A stretch of 64,000 nt of DNA, from positions 727,296-791,295 of the forward strand of contig NZ_QNQT01000002.1 in assembly GCF_003362805.1 (NCBI RefSeq), read 5' to 3'. Shown piece by piece: positions 35,113 to 43,660 of this stretch (positions are counted from its first letter, which is position 1; each line of letters starts with the position of its first letter). This DNA comes from Neobacillus piezotolerans. Its GTDB lineage: Bacteria > Bacillota > Bacilli > Bacillales > Cytobacillaceae. The translations under genes and the position numbers were made by a program. The notes beneath the pieces were generated by a model that was given only the letters and a program-made list of their open reading frames with translations, searched no databases and had not been told where the DNA came from.

Positions 35113-35814
35113 TCACTCAACTGCTTTTTTTCGGATGAAAAAGGCGATGATGCATAATAAAATCCCTAATAGTGTTGTTACATACGGATACAAGATCGGG
35201 AAAAAGAGGGTTGGGTACATCTGCAAGATATCCGATTGGTAGCCCATTGCCATTTGCGAGGTGCCGGAAGCGTTTATTAGCCGGACCCCGAGTGGATTTT
35301 CAGCCCGGGTAAGATAAGAAACTCTTTCCTCTGTGATTTTGTCATCGATCCAAATGATTTTCCATCTGCGATCGTCCATTGGGGCATCATCATCGGTAAG
35401 CCGCTGGACGATGGCGGTCTTGTCGTTTACTTTTAAAACTTCGAGCCAGGAATAATATCGGCCGCCTTTATCCCTATTTGATAGCCAGATTTCATCCGCA
35501 TTCGTGACCTCATTCCCATCCACCAGCAGATGCAGTTTCACAATATCGCCGGCGGGTACCCCTTCTTCCAAATCCCAATGAGTTAAAGGAGCTTTTTTCC
35601 CGGTCAGCTCTTCAACAATTTTTATCGATCGGCCGTTGACTTCAATTTCCTGCGTATCAATAGGCCTTGGAAAGCCTTGTTCATAATTTACAAAGTCAAT
35701 TTTATATTGTTTCGTTATTTTCGAATTAATCACTTCTTCTCTGGCCATTTGAAACATCGGCCACGCGGAACCAACAATCAACAACAAGCCAATCAGCATC
35801 AAAATCTTCCGCAT
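35113..35814 (-). CDS. Two-helix membrane protein, DUF3592-like
   Basis: 233 residues. Hydrophobic helices at residues 4-22 and near 205-225 flank a large exposed central domain rich in strands (QEIEVNGRSIKIVEELTGKK ... YYSWLEVLKVNDKTAIVQRL). This layout, helix-domain-helix with a basic end (RKKAVE), is like DUF3592/DUF3784-type bacilli proteins; I cannot name it firmly. AGGGAGGCG precedes the ATG. It is upstream of and probably co-transcribed with the peptidase gene. Confidence 0.68.
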   Translation of the reverse strand: MRKILMLIGLLLIVGSAWPMFQMAREEVINSKITKQYKIDFVNYEQGFPRPIDTQEIEVNGRSIKIVEELTGKKAPLTHWDLEEGVPAGDIVKLHLLVDGNEVTNADEIWLSNRDKGGRYYSWLEVLKVNDKTAIVQRLTDDDAPMDDRRWKIIWIDDKITEERVSYLTRAENPLGVRLINASGTSQMAMGYQSDILQMYPTLFFPILYPYVTTLLGILLCIIAFFIRKKAVE

Positions 35815-35890
35815 TCCTACGCCTCCCTAATTAAGTCAATTATACTAAACTATTACAGGTGACATGTTAATTAATGTTAAAATAGTGATA

Positions 35891-36076
35891 ATGTGGTTCT
35901 GGAAAAGCAGGGATCGTATCATTATAGGAAAAACAGCGAACGGGGATGCCACTGTCCAGCTCCCTGACAGCAAAGTGCAGCCCAGAATCCGTATGGTGGT
36001 CGATGCCAATGATGTTCCGGGAATGGAATTCCTCGACGGGGAAGGGAATGTTGTTTACAAATTGCCACCTGAATAA
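35891..36076 (+). CDS. Small hydrophilic protein of unknown function
   Basis: 61 residues: MWFWKSRDRIIIGKTANGDATVQLPDSKVQPRIRMVVDANDVPGMEFLDGEGNVVYKLPPE. Strand-rich, no membrane helix. The frame is open to ATG 35864. Neither start has a good ribosome-binding site, and a TTAAAAT-like -10 lies right before, so the start is uncertain; MWFWK is where the protein-like sequence begins. Not recognised. Confidence 0.6.
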   Translation: MWFWKSRDRIIIGKTANGDATVQLPDSKVQPRIRMVVDANDVPGMEFLDGEGNVVYKLPPE

Positions 36077-36087
36077 GGAATACCTTT

Positions 36088-36444
36088 TTAGTTTTTCTTT
36101 TTTTGCTTAGCCAGCTTAAAAGCCATAAACTGTGGAATCAAATTTAAAATGCTGATAGTGAATAAAAGTGAAGTGGCTGTCAAAGGTTTAAAGTAATATC
36201 CCCATCGATCAACCCCGGCCATCTGGTTGGAAAAATAAAACGATACGCCAGCCGAAAAAAGGTTACCGATTACGATAAGGAATGTATAGCCTTTCAATTT
36301 GTTAATAAAAGCAAGGATGGCAGGCCCTAAAATCAACAGCAGGTAACCAAGCATGGAGCCGTCTTTATAATCCTGATAAATGGCAAAGTAGCCAAACGGA
36401 AAGCAATAAGCAATCAAAGTCGAATAAACCCAAATTTTTTTCAT
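36088..36444 (-). CDS. Integral membrane protein, unknown
   Basis: 118 residues with four hydrophobic helices near 5-22, 30-45, 53-72 and 85-108; basic tail AKQKKKN. No family recognised. AAGAGGTGC precedes the ATG. Convergent with the preceding small gene, 11 bp apart. Confidence 0.65.
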   Translation of the reverse strand: MKKIWVYSTLIAYCFPFGYFAIYQDYKDGSMLGYLLLILGPAILAFINKLKGYTFLIVIGNLFSAGVSFYFSNQMAGVDRWGYYFKPLTATSLLFTISILNLIPQFMAFKLAKQKKKN

Positions 36445-36545
36445 AACGCACCTCTTTTTGGTGTAATTTTACACTAATTATAACTTTTTTTATTGAGGTG
36501 CACTATTTTTTTCAATCAATCCTATAGTAGATGGGAGGCCCATTG

Positions 36546-36884
36546 ATGTTTTATCGAAGAAAGTTTTATATCGTGAAAAACGAATTTGTGGTGGTATTTA
36601 ATAACCATTTCAATGAAACGAATCTCCCGAATCAGTTAAAACATGGTGCGCGGCTGATCGGCAGATGGATGGTGCCAAACGATGAAAAGACAACCGAGAT
36701 TTTCGCAATCTGGGAATATGACAGCTACGAGAATTACCAGGAAATCGAAGCGAATATCCGTAGCGACAGCGAACATGTCGCACGCGTCAACAGATGGTAC
36801 GAAGCGAACGGTGGCCGGGATTCTGTGATGAGAGAATATATTTTGAGCGTAAAAAACGAAGAGTTGAAGACTACATTATTTTAA
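36546..36884 (+). CDS. NIPSNAP-family protein
   Basis: About 112 residues. FYRRKFYIVKNEFVVVFNNHFNETNLPNQLKHGARLIGRWM, then EIFAIWEYDSYENYQEIEANI: the ferredoxin-like NIPSNAP domain with its tryptophan-tyrosine core. Function unknown. GGGAGG lies 7 nt before ATG 36546; an ATG at 36531 is too close to the same site. It lies just before the MarR regulator. Confidence 0.85.
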   Translation: MFYRRKFYIVKNEFVVVFNNHFNETNLPNQLKHGARLIGRWMVPNDEKTTEIFAIWEYDSYENYQEIEANIRSDSEHVARVNRWYEANGGRDSVMREYILSVKNEELKTTLF

Positions 36885-36975
36885 AAAAGAAAACCTCTAA
36901 GTTTCCAAGCTTGACCTTGTGAAAGATTCTGACTATTATTGTTGATATATCAACGTTCTTGAGGAGGCGGGTCCT

Positions 36976-37410
36976 TTGGATGAAAACAAATACATTGGAC
37001 TCTTAATCCGGAACGCGGACTTGACGATAGCGAATTACATCAAGAAGCAGCTCGGGCCGTTCAACCTTGCTCCCGAACAGAATCTGATCATGATGATGCT
37101 GTGGGAAAAGGACGGGATTTCCCCGAACGAACTGTCCCAGCACCTGAAAAAGGACAAAGGCAATATCGCGCGCATGATCGCGAGCCTCGAGAAGAAGGGA
37201 TACATCAAGCGAATCGATGACCCTTTCGACAAACGCACGTTCAAAGTTCATTTAACAGAAGCCGGCAGGCAGCTTGAATGCCAGGTGGCCCCCATTTTGG
37301 ATGAGGCGAGCCGGACCGTGATGAACGGAATCAGTGCGGAACAAACGCTCCAACTGCAAAAGGTTTTAACAAAAATTATACATAACATATCTGGAGGACA
37401 TTCAACATGA
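36976..37410 (+). CDS. MarR-family transcriptional regulator
   Basis: 144-residue winged-helix repressor. The helix-turn-helix is about residues 52-72 (SPNELSQHLKKDKGNIARMIASLEKKGYIKR) and the wing is DPFDKRTFKVHLT. Dimer helices lie at each end. It overlaps the FMN reductase gene by 4 nt, so it most likely regulates that reductase and itself, perhaps in response to quinones or electrophiles (inference). TTG start at 36976 with GAGGAGG. Confidence 0.93.
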   Translation: MDENKYIGLLIRNADLTIANYIKKQLGPFNLAPEQNLIMMMLWEKDGISPNELSQHLKKDKGNIARMIASLEKKGYIKRIDDPFDKRTFKVHLTEAGRQLECQVAPILDEASRTVMNGISAEQTLQLQKVLTKIIHNISGGHST

Positions 37411-37949
37411 AAATCGTAGCAATCGTAGGAAGCATCAGGAAAGACTCACTAAACATGTACTTCGCAAAAACAATGCAGGAACGCTACCAGGACAAGTTGG
37501 ACATCGAAATCGCAGATATCCGCTCCCTGCCTCATTATGACCAGGACGAGGAAAACAATCCGCCACAATCTGTTAAGGATTTTAAACAATCCATCGCAGA
37601 CGCAGACGGGGTAATCATTATTACCCCCGAATACAACTGGTCCATTCCAGGCGTTTTGAAAAACGCTCTTGACTGGGCTTCCCGTGTCGAGAAGGTATTC
37701 ATCGGCAAGCCAGTATTTCCAATGGGCGTTACCATGGGAACTCTCGGAACCATCCGCGCGCAATTGCATCTGCGTGAAATTTTGACAGGCCTCCAAGCAA
37801 AGCAAATGCCGGCTGCAGGAAACGAAATACTCATTGGCTTTGCCAACCAGAAATTCGATGCCCAAACAGGCCGCTTGGTCGACGAACAAACACTCAGCTT
37901 CCTCGACAGCAAAATCGAAGTGTTCATTGATTTGATTAAAACGGTGTAA
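37407..37949 (+). CDS. NADPH-dependent FMN reductase (quinone/azo reductase-like)
   Basis: 180-residue flavodoxin-fold reductase. FMN phosphate loop GSIRKDSLN (residues 8-16) and the signature TPEYNWSIPGVLKNALDWASR near residues 75-95. It probably reduces FMN, quinones or azo compounds with NADPH. Translationally coupled to the MarR gene (ATGA overlap at 37407). A strong terminator follows. Confidence 0.93.
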   Translation: MKIVAIVGSIRKDSLNMYFAKTMQERYQDKLDIEIADIRSLPHYDQDEENNPPQSVKDFKQSIADADGVIIITPEYNWSIPGVLKNALDWASRVEKVFIGKPVFPMGVTMGTLGTIRAQLHLREILTGLQAKQMPAAGNEILIGFANQKFDAQTGRLVDEQTLSFLDSKIEVFIDLIKTV

Positions 37950-37991
37950 CATCGTTTTGATGATTTTGTAAAAAATAAAGTGTATACGTTA

Positions 37992-38027
37992 AATGCGTTC
38001 CCATTTTGAATGGGGGCGCATTTTTTT
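37992..38027 (+). terminator. Terminator of the MarR-reductase operon
   Basis: Stem AATGCG..CCCATT / ATGGG..CGCATT with a TTGA loop and seven T. Confidence 0.85.
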
Positions 38028-38058
38028 ATTAAAAATTTGATGGCTTAATAATATTTTT

Positions 38059-38422
38059 AAGGGTAGTGTGTTCAAAGAAGCCCGGTCTCTGGACAGTAAC
38101 GTGAATTTCCAAGGATAGTGTGTCCAAAGAAGCCTGGTCTCTGGACAGCAAAGTGAATTTTCAAGGGATGTGTGTCCAGAGAAGCCTGGTCTCTGGACAG
38201 TAGAGTGAATTTTCAAGTGTAGTGTGTCCAGAGAAGCTTGGTCTCTGGACAGTAAAGTGAATTTCCAAGGGTAGTGTGTCCAGAGAAGCCGGGTCTCTGG
38301 ACAGTAACGTGAACTTCCAAGGGTTGTGTGTCTAGAGAAGCTTGGTCTCTGGACAGTAATGTGAATTTCCAAGGGTAGTGTGTCCAAAGAAGCCCGATGT
38401 TTGGACACGATAGTGAGTTTCA
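38059..38422. repeat. Seven tandem 52-bp repeats, each with a hairpin
   Basis: Seven head-to-tail units start at 38059, 38111, 38163, 38215, 38267, 38319 and 38371, each exactly 52 bp with no indels. The core of each unit is GTCCAGAGA-N7-TCTCTGGAC, a 9-bp hairpin. Unit 7 changes both arms (GTCCAAA ... TTTGGAC), a compensating change that keeps the pairing; unit 1 has a mismatched left arm. There are no unique spacers, so it is not CRISPR. A minus-strand open frame of 139 codons across it is a by-product of the repeat. Confidence 0.95.
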
Positions 38423-38671
38423 GGGGTAGTGAATCCTAATGAGCTGGCAATGATGACAGCAAACAAGGATTTCAAAGCGAGTGATTGCCAAATTTTGTGT
38501 TAATATTTATTTAAACTAATACACCTAGGGTAAATAAATCTCCTGCCACTCTGTTTAAATTCCTCACACATCAACGATTCTCCATATTGCAACTTCTTGG
38601 AAACGGGAGTTATAAACTCTTAATAAAAATATCCATTTTCTACTTCAAAAAATTTAAAAGGATGTGGAACC
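38423..38671. other. Intergenic region after the 52-bp array
   Basis: No gene seen. AT-rich, leading to the DinB promoter region; AAAGGATG near 38657 is the ribosome-binding site of the next gene. Confidence 0.5.
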
Positions 38672-39151
38672 GTGATTAATGCTAAAGATGTTTTAGCCGA
38701 ACAGCTCTTGGCAAATTCGAATGATCCAAGCTGGTATAGCCCTTTTTTACAATCAGTGGAACAATTGACTGAAGAGCAAGCCTTTTGGAAACCGGATGAA
38801 GGGAGTTTCAGTATTGCTGAAATCGTTCAGCATCTCCTTTACTGGAACCAAACATGGCAAATCCGGTATCAAAGCGGCAACGTAAAGGCAGTGCCGCCAC
38901 TTTCAAGCAATGAAGAAAGCTTTATAATTCCGGACAATCAAACATTTTTCAACTTAAAGAACCAGTTAGTCGACGTGCTGCTTCAATGGCAGGATTTAGT
39001 AACGGCGGAAAAATTGGAATCCAATGTTGAAGGCTTCTCTGTAAAGGCACAGTGGTGGGGAATAATCGCGAATTTAACTACCCACAACGCCTATCACATT
39101 GGCCAAATTATGTATATTCGCAAGCTGCAAAAGAGCTGGCCGAACGAGTAA
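38672..39151 (+). CDS. DinB/DUF664-family protein
   Basis: 159-residue four-helix-bundle protein of the DinB/YfiT superfamily, likely a metal-dependent (thiol) transferase or hydrolase. Three His that can bind metal: VQHLLYW near residue 50 and HNAYHIGQIMYIR near 138-142, in the family's positions. GTG start at 38672 after AAAGGATG. Stand-alone; function unknown. Confidence 0.88.
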   Translation: MINAKDVLAEQLLANSNDPSWYSPFLQSVEQLTEEQAFWKPDEGSFSIAEIVQHLLYWNQTWQIRYQSGNVKAVPPLSSNEESFIIPDNQTFFNLKNQLVDVLLQWQDLVTAEKLESNVEGFSVKAQWWGIIANLTTHNAYHIGQIMYIRKLQKSWPNE

Positions 39152-39195
39152 ATGGAGGATGAAACGAACGACTGGGAAGTATTTGGAGGTTTTCT

Positions 39196-40521
39196 ATGCG
39201 GAGAAAAATTCAAATCAGTTCACTTGTGATGATTGCTCTTTTTAGTTTGTGGCTTATTGAAAGGCCAGCTAATTCTATTATAAAAAAAGATAAAGAGATG
39301 CAATGGCTGGTAAAAAACAGCCATGAAATTTTATCGCTGGAATCAGAAGTTTATAAGGATTTGGAGTTTTTAAAACCTCTTTTAAAAGATAAAAAATATG
39401 TGTTCCTTGGCGAGAGTTCCCATGGGATTTCGGAATACAATCAGATTAAGGTGAGGATGGTTAAGTATTTGCATAAGGAATTAAGGTTTGATGTCATTGC
39501 GTTTGAAAGTCCCGTGCTTGACGCTTCTCTTTCTTATTCTGAAAAGGAAATGATGGGTTATTCGGGAAAAGACCTCAATCAAGAAGCCGTTTATAATTTT
39601 TGGCACGCAGGCGAGGTTACCCCATTATTTGATTACATCATTGATAATAAAAGCAAAAATCCACTTATTTTAACAGGATTTGATATTCAACTAAAGAGTG
39701 ATGTTCTTGAAAGGTTTTTAACGAAAATTAGTAAAACTGACACGGAGCTAGCAGAAGAGTTTGCAGAACTGGAAATGAATTATAAAGCAATCAGAATGGA
39801 AATGATGAAAGGAACTGCCCCGAGCGATGAGGATATAAAGTATTTTGAACTTGGTTATCAGAAAGCCATGGGATATATACATAAAAATGAAGATAAGATT
39901 TTTGAAGAATACAAGGAATACCCCGAGTTAAAAAAATTGCTTATTTTAGGAATGCAAAATCGAATTGATCTAATTAAGAGCAGGGCTACAACAAGACAGC
40001 ATGACTTTATTATTAGGGATGAGCTGATGGCCAAGAATATAGAAGAGCTGGCAAAAGAGGTTTATCCAGGTAAAAAGATTATTTTTTGGGCCCATAATGG
40101 CCATATCCGAGATAATAACAGTGAAGTTCTGCAAAATGTAGAAGGTGGAACTAAATTTTATCCATGGACCATACCTACCATGTATGAAAATTTGCCGAAT
40201 CAAATGAAAGAGGAGAGTTATAATATCGGCTTATACGCCTATGAAGGCAGCTTCATCGACACTTCAGGCCAAATTGCCACGTATAACAACGGGGAAAAGT
40301 ATAAGGAAATTTCTCTGGAATACAAATTAAACCAAGCCGGAAGTGACTATTCCTTTATCGATATTAGCCGCCAAAAAGAAAATCAGTACAACAAGTGGAT
40401 ATTTGAACCGATTGAATCTGTCTATCAAGGTTTATTTCTTGAAAAATTCATTCCTAAAAAGACTTATAATGGGTTGACTTTTATAAAAGAAGTGAATCCC
40501 CCTTTAATTTATAATGATTGA
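39196..40521 (+). CDS. Erythromycin-esterase-family protein, membrane-anchored
   Basis: 441 residues. An N-terminal helix (residues 6-20) would anchor or export it. Then the erythromycin-esterase/succinoglycan-like fold: LGESSHGISEYNQIKVRMVKYLHKEL (catalytic Glu and His of the EreA/B family), VIAFESP, and FWAHNGHIRDN near residue 300. Family members open macrolide lactones, but most Bacillaceae copies have unknown substrates, and export argues against a classic macrolide role. GGAGG lies before the ATG. Confidence 0.88.
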   Translation: MRRKIQISSLVMIALFSLWLIERPANSIIKKDKEMQWLVKNSHEILSLESEVYKDLEFLKPLLKDKKYVFLGESSHGISEYNQIKVRMVKYLHKELRFDVIAFESPVLDASLSYSEKEMMGYSGKDLNQEAVYNFWHAGEVTPLFDYIIDNKSKNPLILTGFDIQLKSDVLERFLTKISKTDTELAEEFAELEMNYKAIRMEMMKGTAPSDEDIKYFELGYQKAMGYIHKNEDKIFEEYKEYPELKKLLILGMQNRIDLIKSRATTRQHDFIIRDELMAKNIEELAKEVYPGKKIIFWAHNGHIRDNNSEVLQNVEGGTKFYPWTIPTMYENLPNQMKEESYNIGLYAYEGSFIDTSGQIATYNNGEKYKEISLEYKLNQAGSDYSFIDISRQKENQYNKWIFEPIESVYQGLFLEKFIPKKTYNGLTFIKEVNPPLIYND

Positions 40522-40584
40522 TCTTCTCTTCCAAAATTGTAGCCGCATAATTTCCGCTTAATTTAAAAAATAGGAGATGCAAAA

Positions 40585-41112
40585 ATGGCAATGACCAAAC
40601 CACCGCCCGTAAAACTAAGGCCGTTAACCATGGATGATTTTCCTGGAGTTTTAAATTGGGGCAAGGACAAGAAATTTTGCCTTGCTAACGGGTGGGAGTT
40701 GAACAGGGACGAGGAGGAGCTTTACAACTGGTGGCTTCGTTGTGTGAAAAATGAATCCGGCGACTTTACCCGTATGGGAATTGAATATGATGATAGGCTA
40801 ATAGGGTATGCGGATTTGGCCTGTTTGCAGGGGCATACCGCCGAGTTGGGTATCGCAATTGGCGAAAGCACGCTATGGGGCCAGGGAATAGGAGCGAAAG
40901 CAGCTCGTTGCATGATCGAGTTTGGTTTTGAAAAGCTGGGCATCACTGTTTTTACTGCCGAAACGCACGAAAGCAATGTCCGCTCCGGAAAAATGCTTGA
41001 GAAACTAGGCTTCAAAGAAATCAGCAGGATTGGCCACGAAGTATATATGGAAAAGGAAACCCGGTTGGTTCAATATCTATTTTCATTTAGCGAAAATGGT
41101 GTTAAACTCTGA
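40585..41112 (+). CDS. GNAT-family acetyltransferase (RimJ-like)
   Basis: 175-residue acetyltransferase: KLRPLTMDDFPGVLNW start, acetyl-CoA loop GESTLWGQGIGAKAARCMIEFGFEKLG near residues 91-115, and ETHESNVRSGKMLEKLGFKEI as motif B. Looks like the RimJ/RimL branch that modifies protein N-termini or small amines. ATAGGAGATGC before the ATG. Confidence 0.9.
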   Translation: MAMTKPPPVKLRPLTMDDFPGVLNWGKDKKFCLANGWELNRDEEELYNWWLRCVKNESGDFTRMGIEYDDRLIGYADLACLQGHTAELGIAIGESTLWGQGIGAKAARCMIEFGFEKLGITVFTAETHESNVRSGKMLEKLGFKEISRIGHEVYMEKETRLVQYLFSFSENGVKL

Positions 41113-41151
41113 AAATATAATTAAAGGCAATAGGGACTAGGCAGGTTTAAA

Positions 41152-41346
41152 ATGAAGCTAGTTACATTGAAGACTAATTTTCATGGTTATAAAAAAGGAA
41201 CAGAGTTTTACTTGGTCGCGGAGTCGGAATTCATCGGGGTTAAGGAGTTTGTGTTGAGAACAACAGATTTAACGGGCAGGATGTCAATCAGTGAAACTGA
41301 ACTTCGTAAGAATTTTATTTTTATAAAAGACCTTTCAATGAACTGA
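41152..41346 (+). CDS. Small protein of unknown function
   Basis: 64 residues, mixed alpha/beta: MKLVTLKTNFHGYKKGTEFYLVAESEFIGVKEFVLRTTDLTGRMSISETELRKNFIFI. Complete-looking, SH3-like strand pattern, no known family. AGGCAGG before the ATG. Lies between the GNAT and DUF3995 genes, same strand. Confidence 0.62.
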   Translation: MKLVTLKTNFHGYKKGTEFYLVAESEFIGVKEFVLRTTDLTGRMSISETELRKNFIFIKDLSMN

Positions 41347-41391
41347 CCTGGATTGGGATTCTACTAAAGGTAGGGAAGGGTTTGTTGAGAA

Positions 41392-41844
41392 ATGGGGCAG
41401 AGACTTTCAACTAATAGTTGGTTTATCTATTTGGGAATTATCTGGTCTGTTATTTTTTCAGCCATGAGTTTTTATTGGGCGATGGGAGGCAGGTTGGGGG
41501 TCAAATCTTTAGGTGGGGCAATTTATGAGATGTCTTTAAATCCATCGTCTTCGTTCCTCGTCCTCGTTTGGCTTACTGGTTTCATGAAGCTGCTCGGGGC
41601 TGGATTGTTAGTGCTGGTACTTGTCCGCCGTAACAATTCAAAATTACTCTTTTATACGGTAAAAATAGCAGGAGCATTCCTGTTTCTGTACGGCGCGCTT
41701 AATTTCATCACAATTTCTTTACATGCATTAAATATACTTGAATACAACTTAGACGACTATGCGACCTTTTGGAGGCTGGCTTTTTGGGAACCATATTGGA
41801 TGGCCGGAGGAGTTTTTTATTTTTTGTCTGTTAAAAGAGCATAG
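41392..41844 (+). CDS. DUF3995-like membrane protein
   Basis: 150 residues with four membrane helices. The first contains IWSVIFSAMSFYWAMGGRLG, where YWAMGG is the DUF3995 hallmark. It ends in LAFWEPYWMAGGVFYFL. Function unknown; common in bacilli near small regulators. Short spacing from the preceding small gene suggests co-transcription. Confidence 0.8.
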   Translation: MGQRLSTNSWFIYLGIIWSVIFSAMSFYWAMGGRLGVKSLGGAIYEMSLNPSSSFLVLVWLTGFMKLLGAGLLVLVLVRRNNSKLLFYTVKIAGAFLFLYGALNFITISLHALNILEYNLDDYATFWRLAFWEPYWMAGGVFYFLSVKRA

Positions 41845-41875
41845 CTGTGTATGAATTAGGGGGGGCAAGGTTGTT

Positions 41876-42415
41876 TTAATTTGTTTGGTAAAAGAGTTGA
41901 ACACTTCCACAACGAAGAGTCTTTGAGTTATAGAGGTCCATCTTCATTCTCTTGTCTATATCTTTGAATAGCGGTTTACCGCAGCCTAATACAATGGGAA
42001 CAACCGTTAGATGAAGTTCATCGATTAAGCCTTTATTCAATAATAATGAAACCAATTCTGCACTTCCTAAAATCAATAAATCTTTTCCAGGCTGTTGTTT
42101 AAGGTTCTGAATTTGATCGATATAGTTATGGGATACTAATTGCGTATTTTGCCAGTGTACGCTTTCTAATGTTTTCGAAAAAACAATCTTTTGCGAAGAA
42201 TTCATTTTGTGTGCTATATCATTGGATTCGTTTGGCCAATAGCTCGCCATTAATTGATAAGTCACCCGTCCAAATAAAATCATGCTGACGGTATTGAGCA
42301 GATCCAGAGCATACTCACTGTATTCATCATCAACAATGTGCCAATCAATCTCTCCATTTGCCCCGGAAAAAAAACCATCCAGCGATACCAACTCTTGAGC
42401 AATAAGTTTTCGCAT
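41876..42415 (-). CDS. Dihydrofolate reductase-like (RibD C-terminal) protein
   Basis: 179 residues of the DHFR/RibD-C fold: RKLIAQELVSLDGFFSG start, GRVTYQLMASYWP, the nucleotide-binding LLILGSAELVSLLLNKGLIDELHLTVVPIVLG near residues 113-145, and a final strand. Probably an NADPH-dependent reductase of unknown substrate. GGAGGAGCG before the ATG. Convergent with the DUF3995 gene. Confidence 0.9.
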   Translation of the reverse strand: MRKLIAQELVSLDGFFSGANGEIDWHIVDDEYSEYALDLLNTVSMILFGRVTYQLMASYWPNESNDIAHKMNSSQKIVFSKTLESVHWQNTQLVSHNYIDQIQNLKQQPGKDLLILGSAELVSLLLNKGLIDELHLTVVPIVLGCGKPLFKDIDKRMKMDLYNSKTLRCGSVQLFYQTN

Positions 42416-42677
42416 ACGCTCCTCCTGATTAATGTATGGTTTTTTGTAAAAGTCCTTCTCGATTTATCTTATTATATGTAAAGTTAACATAATCTTCAAA
42501 TTTTGACAGAAGGAACCGATTACATTGAGTAAACCAAGCTTTACACGGATTCCTTAACAAGGTGAATGCGAAAATTGCATACCAAGTGTTTTCACGAAAT
42601 AATTAGAATGGTCAGAATATTCCTTGACGGGAATATTCCTTTTTGGTAATATTGTAAATGAAGGGAGAAAGAACTTA

Positions 42678-43004
42678 ATGGGCGAACATATCTCAACTAT
42701 TTTAACCGCACTAGCTGAGCCCAACAGGTTACAGATTGTGGAGCTTTTGCGTAAGAAACCATTGTCGGTAGGGGAAATTGCGGAGCGGCTCAACCTTCTC
42801 CAACCGGCTACATCCAAACATCTTCGGGTGCTGAATAAGGCTGGCCTGGTAGAAGTGAAAGCAGTTGCGAATCAACGGATTTATAGGCTTAAGCAACAAC
42901 CTTTTCAGGAACTTGATAAGTGGGTTGAATCATTTAAACACATCTGGGATGAAAGATTTGACCGGTTGGATGAGTATTTGCGCAAGCTGCAAGATGGGAA
43001 CTAA
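42678..43004 (+). CDS. ArsR-family transcriptional regulator
   Basis: 108-residue winged-helix repressor: ISTILTALAEPNRLQIVELLRKKPLSVGEIAERL, HTH helix QPATSKHLRVLNKAGLVEVKAVANQRIYRL. No metal-binding Cys pair, so it is likely not a metal sensor. The start at 42678 has GGGAGAAAG upstream; the frame is open to 42624 without one. Pairs with the AHSA1 gene 45 bp downstream. Confidence 0.93.
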   Translation: MGEHISTILTALAEPNRLQIVELLRKKPLSVGEIAERLNLLQPATSKHLRVLNKAGLVEVKAVANQRIYRLKQQPFQELDKWVESFKHIWDERFDRLDEYLRKLQDGN

Positions 43005-43049
43005 GGGGATTCTCTTGAGTATTCACTAAACAAAGTGGGAGGAATCAAC

Positions 43050-43580
43050 ATGTCAGAAAACAAAGCTTTAAACGCGGTGGCATCCAGGGTCGAAGGTTTG
43101 GAATTAATTATCGAGCGGGTTTTCGACGCACCACGGGAATTGGTTTTCTCTGTCTTTTCAGATCCTGTTCACCTGGCAGCTTGGTGGGGGCCAAAGGGTT
43201 GGGAGACAGAAGTTCCCGAGCTGGATTTTAACGAAGATGGGGTTTGGTTATACTGTATGACATGTGTTGATAAAAACCAGGGTGACTTCTTTGGAATGAA
43301 ATCCTGCGCTAAAGCGGTTTATCATGAAATTGTTGTTCCGGAAAAAATCGTTTACACCGATTTCTTTACGGATACTGAATACAATGTTCTCCCGGAAATG
43401 CCTGAAATGGTTATCACGATGGAGTTCATAGAAGAGGAAGGCAAAACCAAAATCATTTCCCGCTCGAAATTTTCAACAGCCGAAGCTGTTAAAAAAGTGG
43501 TCGATATGGGTGCTGTTCAAGGAGTTTCTTCACAATACGAGAGACTTGACGATTATCTATCCGAACTTCAATCGAAATAG
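43050..43580 (+). CDS. AHSA1/SRPBCC-family protein
   Basis: About 176 residues of the START-like Aha1 C-terminal fold: LIIERVFDAPRELVFSVFSDPVHLAAWWGPKGW, then KIVYTDFFTD and VVTMEFIEEEGKTKI-like strand ends, closing SSQYERLDDYL. ArsR plus AHSA1 pairs are a recurrent arrangement in which the ArsR protein controls its partner (family knowledge). Ligand unknown. ATG 43050 has GGGAGGAATC upstream. Strong terminator after it. Confidence 0.9.
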   Translation: MSENKALNAVASRVEGLELIIERVFDAPRELVFSVFSDPVHLAAWWGPKGWETEVPELDFNEDGVWLYCMTCVDKNQGDFFGMKSCAKAVYHEIVVPEKIVYTDFFTDTEYNVLPEMPEMVITMEFIEEEGKTKIISRSKFSTAEAVKKVVDMGAVQGVSSQYERLDDYLSELQSK

Positions 43581-43600
43581 GCCCAAAGTGGTTTCATCGT

Positions 43601-43640
43601 TAGCGTTAATCAAACTTCATTTGGTTAACGCTATTATTTT
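43601..43640 (+). terminator. Terminator after ArsR-AHSA1 operon
   Basis: Fourteen-bp stem TAGCGTTAATCAAA / TTTGGTTAACGCTA (one G-T pair) with a 5-nt loop, then TTATTTT. Confidence 0.85.
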
Positions 43641-43660
43641 ACATAAAAGGTTGTGATTAT

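Noticed and set aside
37449..37952. 167-codon open frame antisense to the FMN reductase
   Set aside because: Shadow of a well-supported gene; no start signal or known motifs.
37989..38408. 139-codon minus-strand open frame with repeated RASLDTLP units
   Set aside because: It is produced by the 52-bp tandem repeats; there is no start signal, and the composition is just the repeat read in rotating phases.
38059..38422. CRISPR array
   Set aside because: Units are contiguous and similar throughout, with no unique spacers and no cas genes nearby.
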